DNA of 64,000 nt from Candidatus Marithrix sp. Canyon 246. GTDB lineage: Bacteria; Pseudomonadota; Gammaproteobacteria; Beggiatoales; Beggiatoaceae. The position numbers and the translations under genes were made by a program. Every line of letters begins with the position of its first letter. Position 1 is the stretch's first letter. A model generated the notes under the pieces. The model did not search any database. It was given only the letters and a program-made list of their open reading frames with translations, and had not been told where the DNA came from. The stretch spans positions 1 through 64,000 of the forward strand of contig NZ_MCBX01000017.1 in NCBI RefSeq assembly GCF_001723685.1, read 5' to 3'. Positions 18,781 to 27,460 of this stretch are shown one piece after another.

Positions 18781-20399
18781 TGGATAGTCCATTATGGGTA
18801 ACATCTATGATTATGTTGCCGCTGATTGGAGCAATTTTGATTTTTATTTTTGGACGCTATAGTGAACGAGTTTTGGTTCCACTAGTCATTATTGCTATGT
18901 CAATCAGCCTCTGGAAATTATTTCTACAAGTATGGACAAATGGAGTGCAATCTTATCCAATTGCAAATTGGAGTATTCCTTTGGGAGTTGAATTATATGT
19001 AGATGGTTTAAGTATAGCAATGTTAATAATGACGTTTATAATAAGCGTTTTTGTCAGCCTTTATGCTTTCAAATATTTTTCATGGTTTCAAGAACAAACA
19101 AATTGGTCTGTTCCAATTCCTGATAAAAATACTAAAGCACTTGGACAAACTAAAAATAACAAAGAAAATCAAATAGTTATTATAGAAGCAACAGAATCAT
19201 TACCTAGTAATTATGTAGAAACAGTCACTGTAACTACTAAACGTGATCCACAAGCTTTTCCAAAAGGTCAAGCTAATTTCTTGTTTTGGCCATTATGGTT
19301 ATTACTTTGGAGCGGGCTAAATGCTTTATTTCTATCTTCAAATTTATTTAGTTTTTATGTGACTTTAGAAATATTAACCTTAGCATCAGTACCTATGATT
19401 GTATTAAACAATACTGTATTGGCATTGAATGCGGCTATGCGTTATTTGTTCATTGCGGTATTTGCTTCAATGGTTTATTTATTAGCTATTGCTTTTTTAT
19501 ATGGTGTTGTTGGAAGTTTGGATATTCAATCATTAGCTTTAGAATTAAGATCTGGAGCAACTATATGGATGGCTATATTTTTGATTTTCATAGCATTGAC
19601 TATTAAATCAGGAATTCTACCCTTTTGGTTGACATCTACTATTGCCAATGCTCCAATACCTGTGGCAATTTTATTAGTTGCTCTGGTAATAAAAGCAGCA
19701 TTTTATATTTTGTTACGTGTATGGTTTGAAGTATTTCCAAATGAAATTTTAGGTTTAGTATCACAGTTAGTAGGTTTAATAGCGGCGGTAATTATTATTT
19801 GGGCATCATGGCAAGCCTTACAACAACGGCAATTAATACGATTATTAGCCTATGCTACAGTTGCACAAGCAGCTTATGTATTGTTAATATTTCCTCTAGC
19901 TAATGGAATTACTGATAGTTGGAGTTTTGATGCTTGGCAGGCTGGTATTTATTTAAGTATTTCTCATGCTTTTATATTAGCGGCACTATTTATGGTAGCT
20001 GGGCATATATTATATATTGTCAATTCAGATTTTATACATGCAATGCAAGGAGTGGGGCGAATTTCTCCACTGACGTTAATAACATTCAGTATTGCTGGAT
20101 TGTGTCTAATTGTTTTACCATCGATATTAGTTAATCCGATCTGGCAAAGTGGGCAATGGTGGTGGCTTATAGTTATTATAATAGGAACATTACTAACAGC
20201 TAGTTATATATTCAAAGTGCTAATGATCTTGTTTACAAAACTAGATGATCCTGTTAAACATGAAGGTAACTTAGGGCTTTCAATGATATTGATTCCATTA
20301 TTATTGTCTATACTTACTGTAGGTATGGGAGTATTTGAGGGTGAAATATCGCGTGTATTAGCAATGGAATCTCCTTTTGGGGAGATTAATCGTAATTAA
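18777..20399 (+). CDS. Mrp-like antiporter subunit D (proton-translocating)
   Basis: A 540-residue protein of the NuoN/NuoM/MrpD family, about 14 membrane spans. Seen: the N-terminal YVDGLSIAMLIMTFIISVFVSLYA, VTLEILTLASVPMIVLNN (conserved Glu on TM5), LTIKSGILPFWLTSTIANAP and VIKAAFYILLR (conserved lysines), and SHAFILAALFMVAGHILY. A hydrophilic insertion at about residues 105-165 is unusual for the family. Subunits A (large), E, F and G of a full Mrp complex are not nearby, so this cluster is minimal. Confidence 0.85.
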   Translation: MMDSPLWVTSMIMLPLIGAILIFIFGRYSERVLVPLVIIAMSISLWKLFLQVWTNGVQSYPIANWSIPLGVELYVDGLSIAMLIMTFIISVFVSLYAFKYFSWFQEQTNWSVPIPDKNTKALGQTKNNKENQIVIIEATESLPSNYVETVTVTTKRDPQAFPKGQANFLFWPLWLLLWSGLNALFLSSNLFSFYVTLEILTLASVPMIVLNNTVLALNAAMRYLFIAVFASMVYLLAIAFLYGVVGSLDIQSLALELRSGATIWMAIFLIFIALTIKSGILPFWLTSTIANAPIPVAILLVALVIKAAFYILLRVWFEVFPNEILGLVSQLVGLIAAVIIIWASWQALQQRQLIRLLAYATVAQAAYVLLIFPLANGITDSWSFDAWQAGIYLSISHAFILAALFMVAGHILYIVNSDFIHAMQGVGRISPLTLITFSIAGLCLIVLPSILVNPIWQSGQWWWLIVIIIGTLLTASYIFKVLMILFTKLDDPVKHEGNLGLSMILIPLLLSILTVGMGVFEGEISRVLAMESPFGEINRN

Positions 20400-20407
20400 G
20401 ATTAAAG

Positions 20408-20433
20408 CTGACAGGTTTTTAAAACCTGTTAGG
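20408..20433. repeat. Dispersed palindrome, copy 3 (shortened)
   Basis: ACAGGTTTTTAAAACCTGT flanked by degenerate outer arms (CTG ... TAGG). It lies 8 bases after the mrpD-like stop. The outer base pairs are partly lost compared with the 33-bp copies. 20434-20560 holds no gene. Confidence 0.8.
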
Positions 20434-20560
20434 TTCGATTATTTTTACAATTCATGATAATTTCCAATTAAACCAACCTTATTACATCATAATCATTTTT
20501 TATTTGTTTATATAAAATAGAACCGTAATAATAGTAGTTCTCATTTTCATTAGGATTATT

Positions 20561-21343
20561 ATGCTGCAATATAAAAATTTGCTTAAAATAAGTTTATTTA
20601 CTATGTCTTTTGGAGTAGTTGCTTCTGTTCAAGCTGTAACTAAAGAACAATTGCAGGAAACTATAGAGCGTCAACAGCAGCATTATAATAATTTGGATAA
20701 TAGTAAAGTCGGTGGTAGCGATAAAAAGGAAATTGATTTTCATAGGTTTGTACTATTTTTTGGTCATGAATTTAGTGATAAAATTCGTTTTTTCTCTGAA
20801 CTTGAAGTTGAACATTCCTTATCTGGTGATGGTAAACCCGGTGAAGTTGAATTGGAACAGGCATATATTGATTTAGACATCAATCAGCGATTAACCGCGC
20901 GAGCTGGTTTATTTTTATTACCTATAGGTATTGTTAATGAAACTCATGAACCACCTACTTTTTATGGTACAGAACGTAACCCAGTAGAAAAATATATTAT
21001 TCCTAGCACTTGGTGGGAAGCACATGCTATTTATAGCATCCAAGGATTTACAATCAGAGCTTTATATGCACAATGGGATATTGATGGTGATGGTCCAAAA
21101 TCTACTGGGCAAGATGAACAATTTGGATATTATATTGAGCCATCTTATAAATTTACTGAAAAATTTGGTGTTTTTGCTCGATATAATATTTGGGATAATA
21201 GCTCTGGTAATAATGAAGATACTGAATATCAACAAATTGATTTTGGTGTGATATTAAAATTTGACTATCAAATGCAAAATACGCCTGATGGCAAAAATGA
21301 GTTTGATGGATTTAATATTGGTATAGGTTATCAATTTTATTAA
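20561..21343 (+). CDS. Outer-membrane porin, probably internally shortened
   Basis: A 260-residue exported protein. Signal peptide about residues 1-25 (cut after VQA), a short coiled region, then amphipathic beta strands such as FHRFVLFFGHEFSDKIRFFSELEVEH and GLFLLPIGIVNETHEPPTFYG, ending in aromatic Y-F-Y as porins do. Members of this porin group that I recall are nearer 380 residues. The joins STWWEAHAIYSIQG and DFGVILKFDYQ look like in-frame deletions that removed strands in the middle and near the end. Whether the product still forms a barrel is doubtful. Confidence 0.75.
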   Translation: MLQYKNLLKISLFTMSFGVVASVQAVTKEQLQETIERQQQHYNNLDNSKVGGSDKKEIDFHRFVLFFGHEFSDKIRFFSELEVEHSLSGDGKPGEVELEQAYIDLDINQRLTARAGLFLLPIGIVNETHEPPTFYGTERNPVEKYIIPSTWWEAHAIYSIQGFTIRALYAQWDIDGDGPKSTGQDEQFGYYIEPSYKFTEKFGVFARYNIWDNSSGNNEDTEYQQIDFGVILKFDYQMQNTPDGKNEFDGFNIGIGYQFY

Positions 21344-21846
21344 TTAAAATTATTCTTGCAATAATAATATGTTTATTTAGTATTGGGGTTATAACTAAAG
21401 GCGTATATCAGCAACCTAGTGCTTTTTTAAATGAAGTCTTTAATTATCAGCCACCTAAAGCTCGTATGATTTGGCTAACTCGTGCGCGACGCTTAGAAAT
21501 TCGCAAAATTTTGGGGCATAAACTTAATCGGTTGCGGATTCGTTATTGGAAACGCAATCAACGTACAGCTTGGATTTTAGAAGAGATTGGTAAAGAGAAA
21601 CCGATAACTACTGGAATTGTGATTAATAAAGGGCGAATTGAACGCTTTAAGGTATTAATTTTTCGCGAAACTCGCGGCTGGGAAGTACGTTATCCTTTTT
21701 TTACTAATCAGTTTAAAGGTAATTCATTAAACAATTTTTCTCATATTGATGGAATTAGGGGCGCGACTTTATCAGTAAGAGCCTTGAAAAAATTGGCTAA
21801 ACTCAGTCTATATTTACATCAACAACAACAAGGAAAAAGCTTTTGA
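21343..21846 (+). CDS. FMN-binding domain protein
   Basis: Residues from ATG 21466 onward show an FMN-binding domain: RGWEVRYPFF and the covalent flavinylation motif GATLS (Thr carries FMN, attached by ApbE in related systems). Coherent sequence extends upstream in the same frame to about 21343, encoding a hydrophobic signal-anchor (KIILAIIICLFSIGVIT), but the only possible starts there are ATT codons, the first overlapping the porin stop as TAATT. Either a rare ATT start is used or the ATG was lost. With the porin and the PepSY remnant it resembles an extracytoplasmic flavin electron-transfer cluster. Confidence 0.7.
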   Translation: MKIILAIIICLFSIGVITKGVYQQPSAFLNEVFNYQPPKARMIWLTRARRLEIRKILGHKLNRLRIRYWKRNQRTAWILEEIGKEKPITTGIVINKGRIERFKVLIFRETRGWEVRYPFFTNQFKGNSLNNFSHIDGIRGATLSVRALKKLAKLSLYLHQQQQGKSF

Positions 21847-22423
21847 TACACCGTTGGCATCGCTATCTGCCGCTTATCCTGTAACTGATAAGATTTGGAT
21901 TAGTTCCATTGCTAATCAATTGTATCTAAATAAACAGCTTATTCAGGGTAATTATGATAAATTAGCAGGTGCGGTAAATCTACCACAAGGATTTATCGCG
22001 ATCTTAATAGAACAACAAATTTTATTAATCACAGCAGAAGCTGAAATAATCGAAGCTTTAACAGCAACAGAAGGTTTACCAATTGGTATAGGCTTGTTAG
22101 GATTGACAACAGATAAACAACTAATTGCACAAACACCATCTGGCTTATATAAACCAGATGATGACTTTATGACTTGGGAAAAAGTAGCAGATAATTCTAA
22201 ATTACAATGGATTAAGCCTCAATCCCCACCCTCAAACTTAGAACAAGCACTAATCGCACAAGTAAGTGAACAAATAATACCACTTGAACGGCTATTATTA
22301 GATTTACATAGTGGTCGTTTATTTGGTATTTGGGGCGTATATGTTATGGATTTAGTTGCAATTTTAATATTAATTTTAGCAGCTACTGGGTTGTTTATGT
22401 GGTTAAAGCGTAAGCGTCGGTAA
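21843..22423 (+). pseudogene. PepSY-associated membrane protein, central part deleted
   Basis: A TTG start at 21843 overlaps the FMN-protein TGA and gives MIHRWHRYLPLIL, the usual beginning of PepSY-associated TM proteins, then TAA. The C-terminal portion lies in another frame (TDKIWISSIANQLYLNKQ through 22423) with a soluble beta-rich segment, LLDLHSGRLFGIWG and a final span ([18 protein letters not shown]) plus a basic tail. The N-terminal helix pair and most of the periplasmic domain are missing, with a frame change at the join. Confidence 0.7.
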
Positions 22424-22439
22424 AATAGCAACTTAAAAT

Positions 22440-22892
22440 TCAATTAACATCACTACTTTCAGGAAAAAATTCTACTTTCAGCATTTCTTCAAGTGAAAAT
22501 GGACATTGTTTGGGGAATTTGTTCTTATTTATACCAGTTTCGCTTTCCGCGCTTAATTTTGCTTTTTCATAAGCAATCATCATTTTATTTTCAATTTCAT
22601 AACGTAAACTAGGGCTTTCTTCAATAAGTTCTTTAATATCAATTCGTTGAATTAAAATAGTGTTTTTCCAACTTCTTGATCTTCTTATAGATTGAAATTT
22701 CCATTTTAAAAGATGGGAAATTAGTACAGTTAAACGACTGAGCAATTCCCTTTTTTCACGTTTACCCATAGATTCCAATTCCTCTGCAATATATTCACTA
22801 TCTATTTTTGTGAATTGTTTGTTACGAATTAACATGGCGTTTTTCATCAGCCACGCATAAAAATCTTTATCATATTCAGCTGTAATTTCCAT
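22440..22892 (-). CDS. DUF29 family protein
   Basis: A 150-residue soluble protein with the DUF29 pattern: YDKDFYAWLMKNAMLIRNK, IAEELESMGKREKRELLSRL, LISHLLKWKFQ, RSRSWKNTILIQR and a C-terminal FPKQCPFSLEEML. DUF29 proteins are common, often multicopy, in cyanobacteria and large-genome Thiotrichales. Their function is unknown to me. Its start is 2 bases from the bamE stop on the same strand. Confidence 0.88.
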   Translation of the reverse strand: MEITAEYDKDFYAWLMKNAMLIRNKQFTKIDSEYIAEELESMGKREKRELLSRLTVLISHLLKWKFQSIRRSRSWKNTILIQRIDIKELIEESPSLRYEIENKMMIAYEKAKLSAESETGINKNKFPKQCPFSLEEMLKVEFFPESSDVN

Positions 22893-22894
22893 GA

Positions 22895-23266
22895 TTATAA
22901 AATAGGTTCTTCATCAAATTCATCAGGCAGTGATGGTTTTGGCAATTTACGCTTGCCTATTTTCACATTGCCTTCTATTTTTTTTAATTTTTGATTCTCA
23001 TCAAACAATAAAGTTATATGACGTTGTTGAGCTTTCTTATAAGCTGGCTGTATTATATATATATAATCCCATCTGTTTTGATGGAATGTATCCATTACTA
23101 ATGGTGTACCCATTATAAACCGTACTTTATGTGCTGGCATCTTTAGTTGTAATTGATCCAGCATGTCTTGGGTAACTAAATTTCCTTGTTGAATATCTAT
23201 TCTGTGTAAACTACAACTTAATAAACTAATGCTTAGTACATATACAATAAAAAATTTTGGTATCAT
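22895..23266 (-). CDS. bamE: Outer membrane assembly lipoprotein BamE
   Basis: A lipoprotein of the BAM complex that inserts beta-barrels into the outer membrane. Residues 1-18 form a lipoprotein signal ending in LLSC (C18). The SmpA/OmlA fold is seen in VTQDMLDQLQLKMPAHKVRFIMGTPLVMDTFHQNRWDYIY. The tail is Pro/Glu rich. It is divergent from fur with about 29 bases between starts, an arrangement common in gammaproteobacteria. Confidence 0.93.
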   Translation of the reverse strand: MIPKFFIVYVLSISLLSCSLHRIDIQQGNLVTQDMLDQLQLKMPAHKVRFIMGTPLVMDTFHQNRWDYIYIIQPAYKKAQQRHITLLFDENQKLKKIEGNVKIGKRKLPKPSLPDEFDEEPIL

Positions 23267-23295
23267 AAATATATTAAATCAATTAAAATAAAATT

Positions 23296-23706
23296 ATGGT
23301 AAATAAAAACCTTAAAAATGTTGGATTAAAAGCCACTTTGCCGCGACTAAGAATTCTCGGATTATTAGAGAATAATACTCAACGTCACATGAGTGCAGAG
23401 GATATTTATAAATCTTTACTAGACGCAGGGGAGGATGTTGGCTTAGCTACAGTTTATCGTGTCTTGACACAATTTGAAAGTGCTGGTTTAGTGGTTCGTC
23501 ATCATTTTGAAAACAGTATTTCTGTATTTGAATTAAATGATGGTAAACATCATGACCATTTATTATGTATTAAATGTGGTAAAATTATAGAATTTGTTGA
23601 TGCTGAGATTGAAAAAAGACAAACAGCTATTGCTAAAAAACATAAATTTGAGATCACTGATCATTGTTTATATATATATGGTGTATGCCATGACTGTAAA
23701 ACCTGA
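23296..23706 (+). CDS. fur: Ferric uptake regulator Fur
   Basis: An iron-dependent repressor. The winged-helix DNA-binding domain (LKATLPRLRILGLL, LATVYRVLTQFESAGLV) is followed by the dimer/metal domain with HHDHLLCIKCGKIIEF and a C-terminal CHDC zinc-type pair. It has 136 residues, slightly shorter than usual. The stop codon TGA (23704-23706) lies inside the palindrome at 23700-23730, so the extreme C-terminus was probably set by insertion of the repeat. Confidence 0.94.
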   Translation: MVNKNLKNVGLKATLPRLRILGLLENNTQRHMSAEDIYKSLLDAGEDVGLATVYRVLTQFESAGLVVRHHFENSISVFELNDGKHHDHLLCIKCGKIIEFVDAEIEKRQTAIAKKHKFEITDHCLYIYGVCHDCKT

Positions 23707-23730
23707 CAGGTTTTTAAAACCTGTCAGGTT
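23700..23730. repeat. Dispersed palindrome, copy 4, supplying the fur stop codon
   Basis: AACCTGACAGG / CCTGTCAGGTT joined by TTTTTAAAA. It overlaps the last codons of fur and ends 9 bases from the 3' end of the convergent PfkB gene, where it could serve as a bidirectional transcript-end hairpin. Confidence 0.9.
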
Positions 23731-23739
23731 TAGCTTAAC

Positions 23740-24672
23740 CTAAAAATTATAAGCAAAATTTTCTTTAAAGCTTTGTTTAAAATCATCTAAGCTAAATGTG
23801 TGATTTTGAGTACCATGATGTTCCACTTTCTTTGCGCCCATCAATGATGCAATTCGCCCTGTCGTTTTCCAATCAAAATCATTCATTAACCCATATAACA
23901 AACCACCGCGAAAAGCATCGCCACAACCTGTAGGGTCTTTTGCTTCAGTGATTTTAGCGGCAGGAATTTCATAAATGGTATCAGAAGTATAAATTATAGC
24001 ACCTTCAGCACCTTTAGTGATAATTAAAGCTTGTACTTGTTTTGCAGCTTGTTCTGGTGTTAAACCAGTACGTTCTTGCATTAATTGCCATTCATAATCA
24101 TTAACAATCACCCAACTGGCTTGTTTGATAAATAATTTTAAATCATTACCATCAAACATAGGCATACCTTGCCCGGGATCAAAAATAAAAGGAATATTCG
24201 CATCTACAAATTGTTGCGCATGTTCTAACATTCCATCACGCCCATCTGGAGAAACTATACCAATAGTTACAGCTTCAGCTTGGGATACTTTATTGTGGTG
24301 AGAAACATTCATTGCACCGGGATGAAATGCGGTTATTTGATTATCATCCATGTCTGTGGTAATAAATGCTTGTGCAGTATAATTATCATTTATAGTTGTC
24401 ATATGCTTACGTGAAATACCGCATTTATCCATCCATTCAGCATAAAGTGTAAAATCTTTACCAACTGTAGCCATTGGTAAAGCATCACCGCCTAACAGTT
24501 TAAGATTATAAGCAATATTACCAGCACAACCGCCAAATTCACGACGTAAATCGGGTACCAAAAATGATACGTTGAGAATATGAACTTGATCTGGCAAAAT
24601 ATGATGTTTAAACTTATCTTTAAATACCATTATGGTATCAAATGCAAATGAGCCACAAATTAAGGCTGACAT
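23740..24672 (-). CDS. PfkB-family carbohydrate/adenosine-type kinase
   Basis: A 310-residue ribokinase-fold kinase. ATG 24672 (MSALICGSFAFDTI) is chosen because GAGGG precedes it; the upstream open frame is not family-like. Seen: the N-terminal GGCAGNIAYNLKLLGG (PfkB signature 1), ALIITKGAEGAII, and the catalytic/anion-hole motif DPTGCGDAFRGGLLYGL (signature 2). The sequence looks closest to bacterial adenosine-kinase-like members. The substrate cannot be fixed from sequence alone. Confidence 0.88.
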   Translation of the reverse strand: MSALICGSFAFDTIMVFKDKFKHHILPDQVHILNVSFLVPDLRREFGGCAGNIAYNLKLLGGDALPMATVGKDFTLYAEWMDKCGISRKHMTTINDNYTAQAFITTDMDDNQITAFHPGAMNVSHHNKVSQAEAVTIGIVSPDGRDGMLEHAQQFVDANIPFIFDPGQGMPMFDGNDLKLFIKQASWVIVNDYEWQLMQERTGLTPEQAAKQVQALIITKGAEGAIIYTSDTIYEIPAAKITEAKDPTGCGDAFRGGLLYGLMNDFDWKTTGRIASLMGAKKVEHHGTQNHTFSLDDFKQSFKENFAYNF

Positions 24673-24748
24673 CTTAACCCTCTTTTTATTAAAATTAAAA
24701 TAACTATAGTAAACAACTATCATACCATTTTAAAACAAGGTAATTATA

Positions 24749-25066
24749 ATGAAATATAAAAATCTAAAACTAACTATTCTTCTAAGTATATTATTAGGAT
24801 TAGCTTCTTGTAATGGAGAAGATGATTCTAAATCAGAAACTTTGGATCCATCAGAAGAAAAGGTTTTATCTATTGATCAAATTAAAGATTCTCAAGAAGA
24901 GTTTTTAGTCGAAGAGATTGATACTCCTGATGAAAAAGAACCTGAAGAATCTGAAGAACCTGAATTAAATAAAGATGAAATTGAGGCTGAAGCTGAAACT
25001 AAGGATGAAATAGAAGATGATGATGATGAAGAAGTTGTAGAAGATGATGATGAAGAAGTACAATGA
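24749..25066 (+). CDS. Acidic lipoprotein, same frame as the following C39 domain
   Basis: The 105-residue product has a lipoprotein signal (LLGLASC, C21) and then a low-complexity, extremely acidic tail of Glu/Asp runs. It ends at TGA 25064-25066. Reading on in the same frame, without any shift, gives a C39-like peptidase domain (next entry). The acidic tail therefore looks like a linker between a membrane anchor and a peptidase, cut by a single stop codon. Confidence 0.75.
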   Translation: MKYKNLKLTILLSILLGLASCNGEDDSKSETLDPSEEKVLSIDQIKDSQEEFLVEEIDTPDEKEPEESEEPELNKDEIEAEAETKDEIEDDDDEEVVEDDDEEVQ

Positions 25067-25555
25067 AATTCATTATCAATTTTTCCAATTTATTTACAAA
25101 ATGATTCACGTTGGAAAAATGACCGAATTGGTGGTAGTCAACAAACTTTAGCAGCAGTTGGCTGCACTGTCTGTTGTGTCAGTATGTCACTCGCACATCA
25201 TGGTATAGATATACCACCTAATTTATTAAATGATTTATTAAAAGCCAATAATGGTTATACCAACAGAGGCTGGTTAAAATGGAATGCGATCTCAAAAATA
25301 ACTAATGGGCGCATTTATTTTGACATTTTAAATGGATCAAATACTAGTGTAATTGATAATGCACTCAAAGCTAAACAACCAGTTATAGCTAAAATCTTAC
25401 TTTATGGAATTATTTATCATTGGGTGTTAATTGTTGGCAAAGCTGGATCAGATTATTTAGTTAAAGATCCTTTAGGTGATGGAAAATCACTCAAACGATT
25501 ATCTCTATATAAAAGTAAAATTTATGCTATTAGAATTATGAGAACAAACAATTAA
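25067..25555 (+). pseudogene. C39-like cysteine peptidase domain cut off by an in-frame TGA
   Basis: The frame continues directly after TGA 25064 with FPIYLQNDSRWKNDRIGGSQ and LAAVGCTVCCVSMSLAHHG. The probable catalytic Cys codon is at 25163, with His in IYHWVLIVGK and Asp in VKDPLGD, so the triad is intact. The first internal ATG (25184) falls after the Cys and would make an inactive fragment. Unless TGA is read through or is a sequencing error, no active enzyme is made. The stop overlaps the purC start (TAATG). Confidence 0.75.
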
Positions 25556-26433
25556 TGCCTATTTTTAACTCTGAATTACAGAGTCTTGCTTTAATTAAAC
25601 GTGGTAAAGTCCGTGATATTTATGCGGTTGATGATCAGCATATGTTAATTGTTGCCACTGATCGTTTATCTGCATTTGATGTAATTTTAGCTAATCCAAT
25701 TCCTGATAAAGGGGCTGTTTTAACCGCAGTCTCAAATTTTTGGTTTGATTTTACTGAAACTTTAATTGCTAATCATCGTAGCAGTTCTAATATCAAATTA
25801 GCTGATATTTTATCAGTAGATGAATATCAGGCTGTTAAACAACAGGCAATAATTGTTAAAAAATTAAAACCATTACCAATCGAAGCCATTGTTCGAGGGT
25901 ATTTAGTTGGATCAGGATGGAAAGACTACAAACATAGTGGTGGTATTTCTGGTATTATGTTACCAAAGGGCTTACAATTAGCCGATAAATTATCTACAGC
26001 AATTTATACTCCTTCAAGTAAAGCTGACCTTGGTGAACATGATGAAAATATTAGCTTTTCAGATACTTGTAAGCTAATAACTACAGAATTAGCAGAACAA
26101 GTCCGTGATATGAGTCTGGAAATTTATCATCGCGCTCGTGATTACGCTCTAACACGCGGCATAATTATTGCCGATACCAAATTTGAATTTGGTTTAGATG
26201 AAAATAATCAATTAGTTTTAATTGATGAAGTTTTGACACCAGATTCATCACGTTTCTGGCCAGTAGATCAGTATCAAGTGGGTATTAGTCCACCCAGTTT
26301 TGATAAACAATTTGTACGTGATTATTTAGAAACTTTGGATTGGAATAAACAGCCACCCGCACCGCTGTTACCTTCAAATATTATTGAAAAAACAGCGGCA
26401 AAATATCGGGAGGCACAACAACGTTTAATATAA
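25555..26433 (+). CDS. purC: SAICAR synthetase
   Basis: PurC joins aspartate to CAIR in de novo purine synthesis. It has 292 residues, the longer PurC type. Motifs: RGKVRDIYAVDDQHMLIVATDRLSAFDV, KLKPLPIEAIVRGYLVGSGW, GIIIADTKFEFG and IDEVLTPDSSRFWP. The start overlaps the upstream stop by one base; the downstream lipoprotein gene starts after one base. Confidence 0.96.
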   Translation: MPIFNSELQSLALIKRGKVRDIYAVDDQHMLIVATDRLSAFDVILANPIPDKGAVLTAVSNFWFDFTETLIANHRSSSNIKLADILSVDEYQAVKQQAIIVKKLKPLPIEAIVRGYLVGSGWKDYKHSGGISGIMLPKGLQLADKLSTAIYTPSSKADLGEHDENISFSDTCKLITTELAEQVRDMSLEIYHRARDYALTRGIIIADTKFEFGLDENNQLVLIDEVLTPDSSRFWPVDQYQVGISPPSFDKQFVRDYLETLDWNKQPPAPLLPSNIIEKTAAKYREAQQRLI

Positions 26434-26434
26434 A

Positions 26435-26929
26435 ATGAAACATTATGTAGTATTATTAATAATATCAAGTACTTTGATCGGATGTGCTAACCCAGCTCTA
26501 AAAGAAGTAACACCTACGTCTCATAGTAAATCACGTAGTTATTTACAGGTATTAGCTCGTCAAGCCGCCACTGATTATGGTATTGATCATCGACTTTTTT
26601 ATGCTTTAATAAAACAAGAGTCTGCTTGGAATCCTTATGCGATTTCTCCAGCAGGAGCTAGAGGATTAACTCAAATAATGCCTGCTACTGGTATGGGTGA
26701 ATGTGGTTTAGAACGCGAAGCTCTATTAGATCCATATTTTAACCTTTATTGTGGTGCTTATTATTTTAGTAAATTATTAAGGCGATTTAAAGATGTAAAA
26801 CTAGCTTTAGCCGCATATAACAGTGGTCCAACGCGGGTTGCGCGATTAGGTAGAGTGCCTCGCATACGCGAAACACAACGTTATGTGAGACGAATTATGG
26901 CAAGTTGGAATCGAAGTAAAACTCTATAA
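26435..26929 (+). CDS. Lytic transglycosylase lipoprotein (SLT domain)
   Basis: Predicted outer-membrane lipoprotein (lipobox LIGC, C17) that cleaves peptidoglycan glycan strands. The SLT domain carries catalytic E62 in KQESAWNPYAISPAGARGL, then TQIMPATG and LALAAYNSGPTRV. At 164 residues it is a minimal MltC/Slt-like enzyme. Its 3' end overlaps the convergent FHA gene by 6 bases. Confidence 0.9.
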   Translation: MKHYVVLLIISSTLIGCANPALKEVTPTSHSKSRSYLQVLARQAATDYGIDHRLFYALIKQESAWNPYAISPAGARGLTQIMPATGMGECGLEREALLDPYFNLYCGAYYFSKLLRRFKDVKLALAAYNSGPTRVARLGRVPRIRETQRYVRRIMASWNRSKTL

Positions 26930-27367
26930 GCGTTTAAATGACATTGGTATTTCACCCAATACCAATGTTTCACCTGATTGCACTTGTAATTTTTCAAACG
27001 GTTTTAAGGCTTGATTATTTCTCCATAAACCATTAAATGAATTTAAATCTTCTATATATAAATCATTTTTAATATAAGAAATTCTGGCGTGACGATGCGA
27101 AACACTATTATCATGAACTAGTAATTCACTTAATTTCGCAGAACTACCAATAGTTATACCTAATCTAGCCGCATTTAGTTGAACATCACTAATTGTCAAT
27201 TTAATATCAGCACCTGATATTAGCCAACCATCTTTAGTAATAGAATTCTTTGCTGCTTTTCTGACAAATTTACCTGATTCAAAATATTTTGTTATATAAA
27301 CAATAGTTATTGTTAAGATTAACAATAAAATACCTATTTCTATATAGTAATTAGATAATATAAACAT
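26924..27367 (-). CDS. Membrane-anchored FHA-domain protein
   Basis: A 147-residue protein with an N-terminal membrane span (about 8-28) and a cytoplasmic FHA domain that would bind phosphothreonine. Seen: GITIGSSAKLSELLVHDNSVSHRHARI (the conserved Gly, Ser, SRH-like SHRH) and IEDLNSFNGLWRN (the NGxxxN element). It may report on Ser/Thr kinases such as the one at 33478, but that link is inference. Confidence 0.87.
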   Translation of the reverse strand: MFILSNYYIEIGILLLILTITIVYITKYFESGKFVRKAAKNSITKDGWLISGADIKLTISDVQLNAARLGITIGSSAKLSELLVHDNSVSHRHARISYIKNDLYIEDLNSFNGLWRNNQALKPFEKLQVQSGETLVLGEIPMSFKRL

Positions 27368-27460
27368 AATATGATTTGATATAATAATTTACTTGCTTTG
27401 GAAGTTTATTTAAACCATGAATTTGCTTCCATATTGTTAATCCTTCCTCAACAGTAAATT

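Noticed and set aside
25184-25555. C39-like peptidase starting at ATG 25184
   Set aside because: This start removes the catalytic Cys and the conserved QNDSRW segment; the coherent frame begins upstream.
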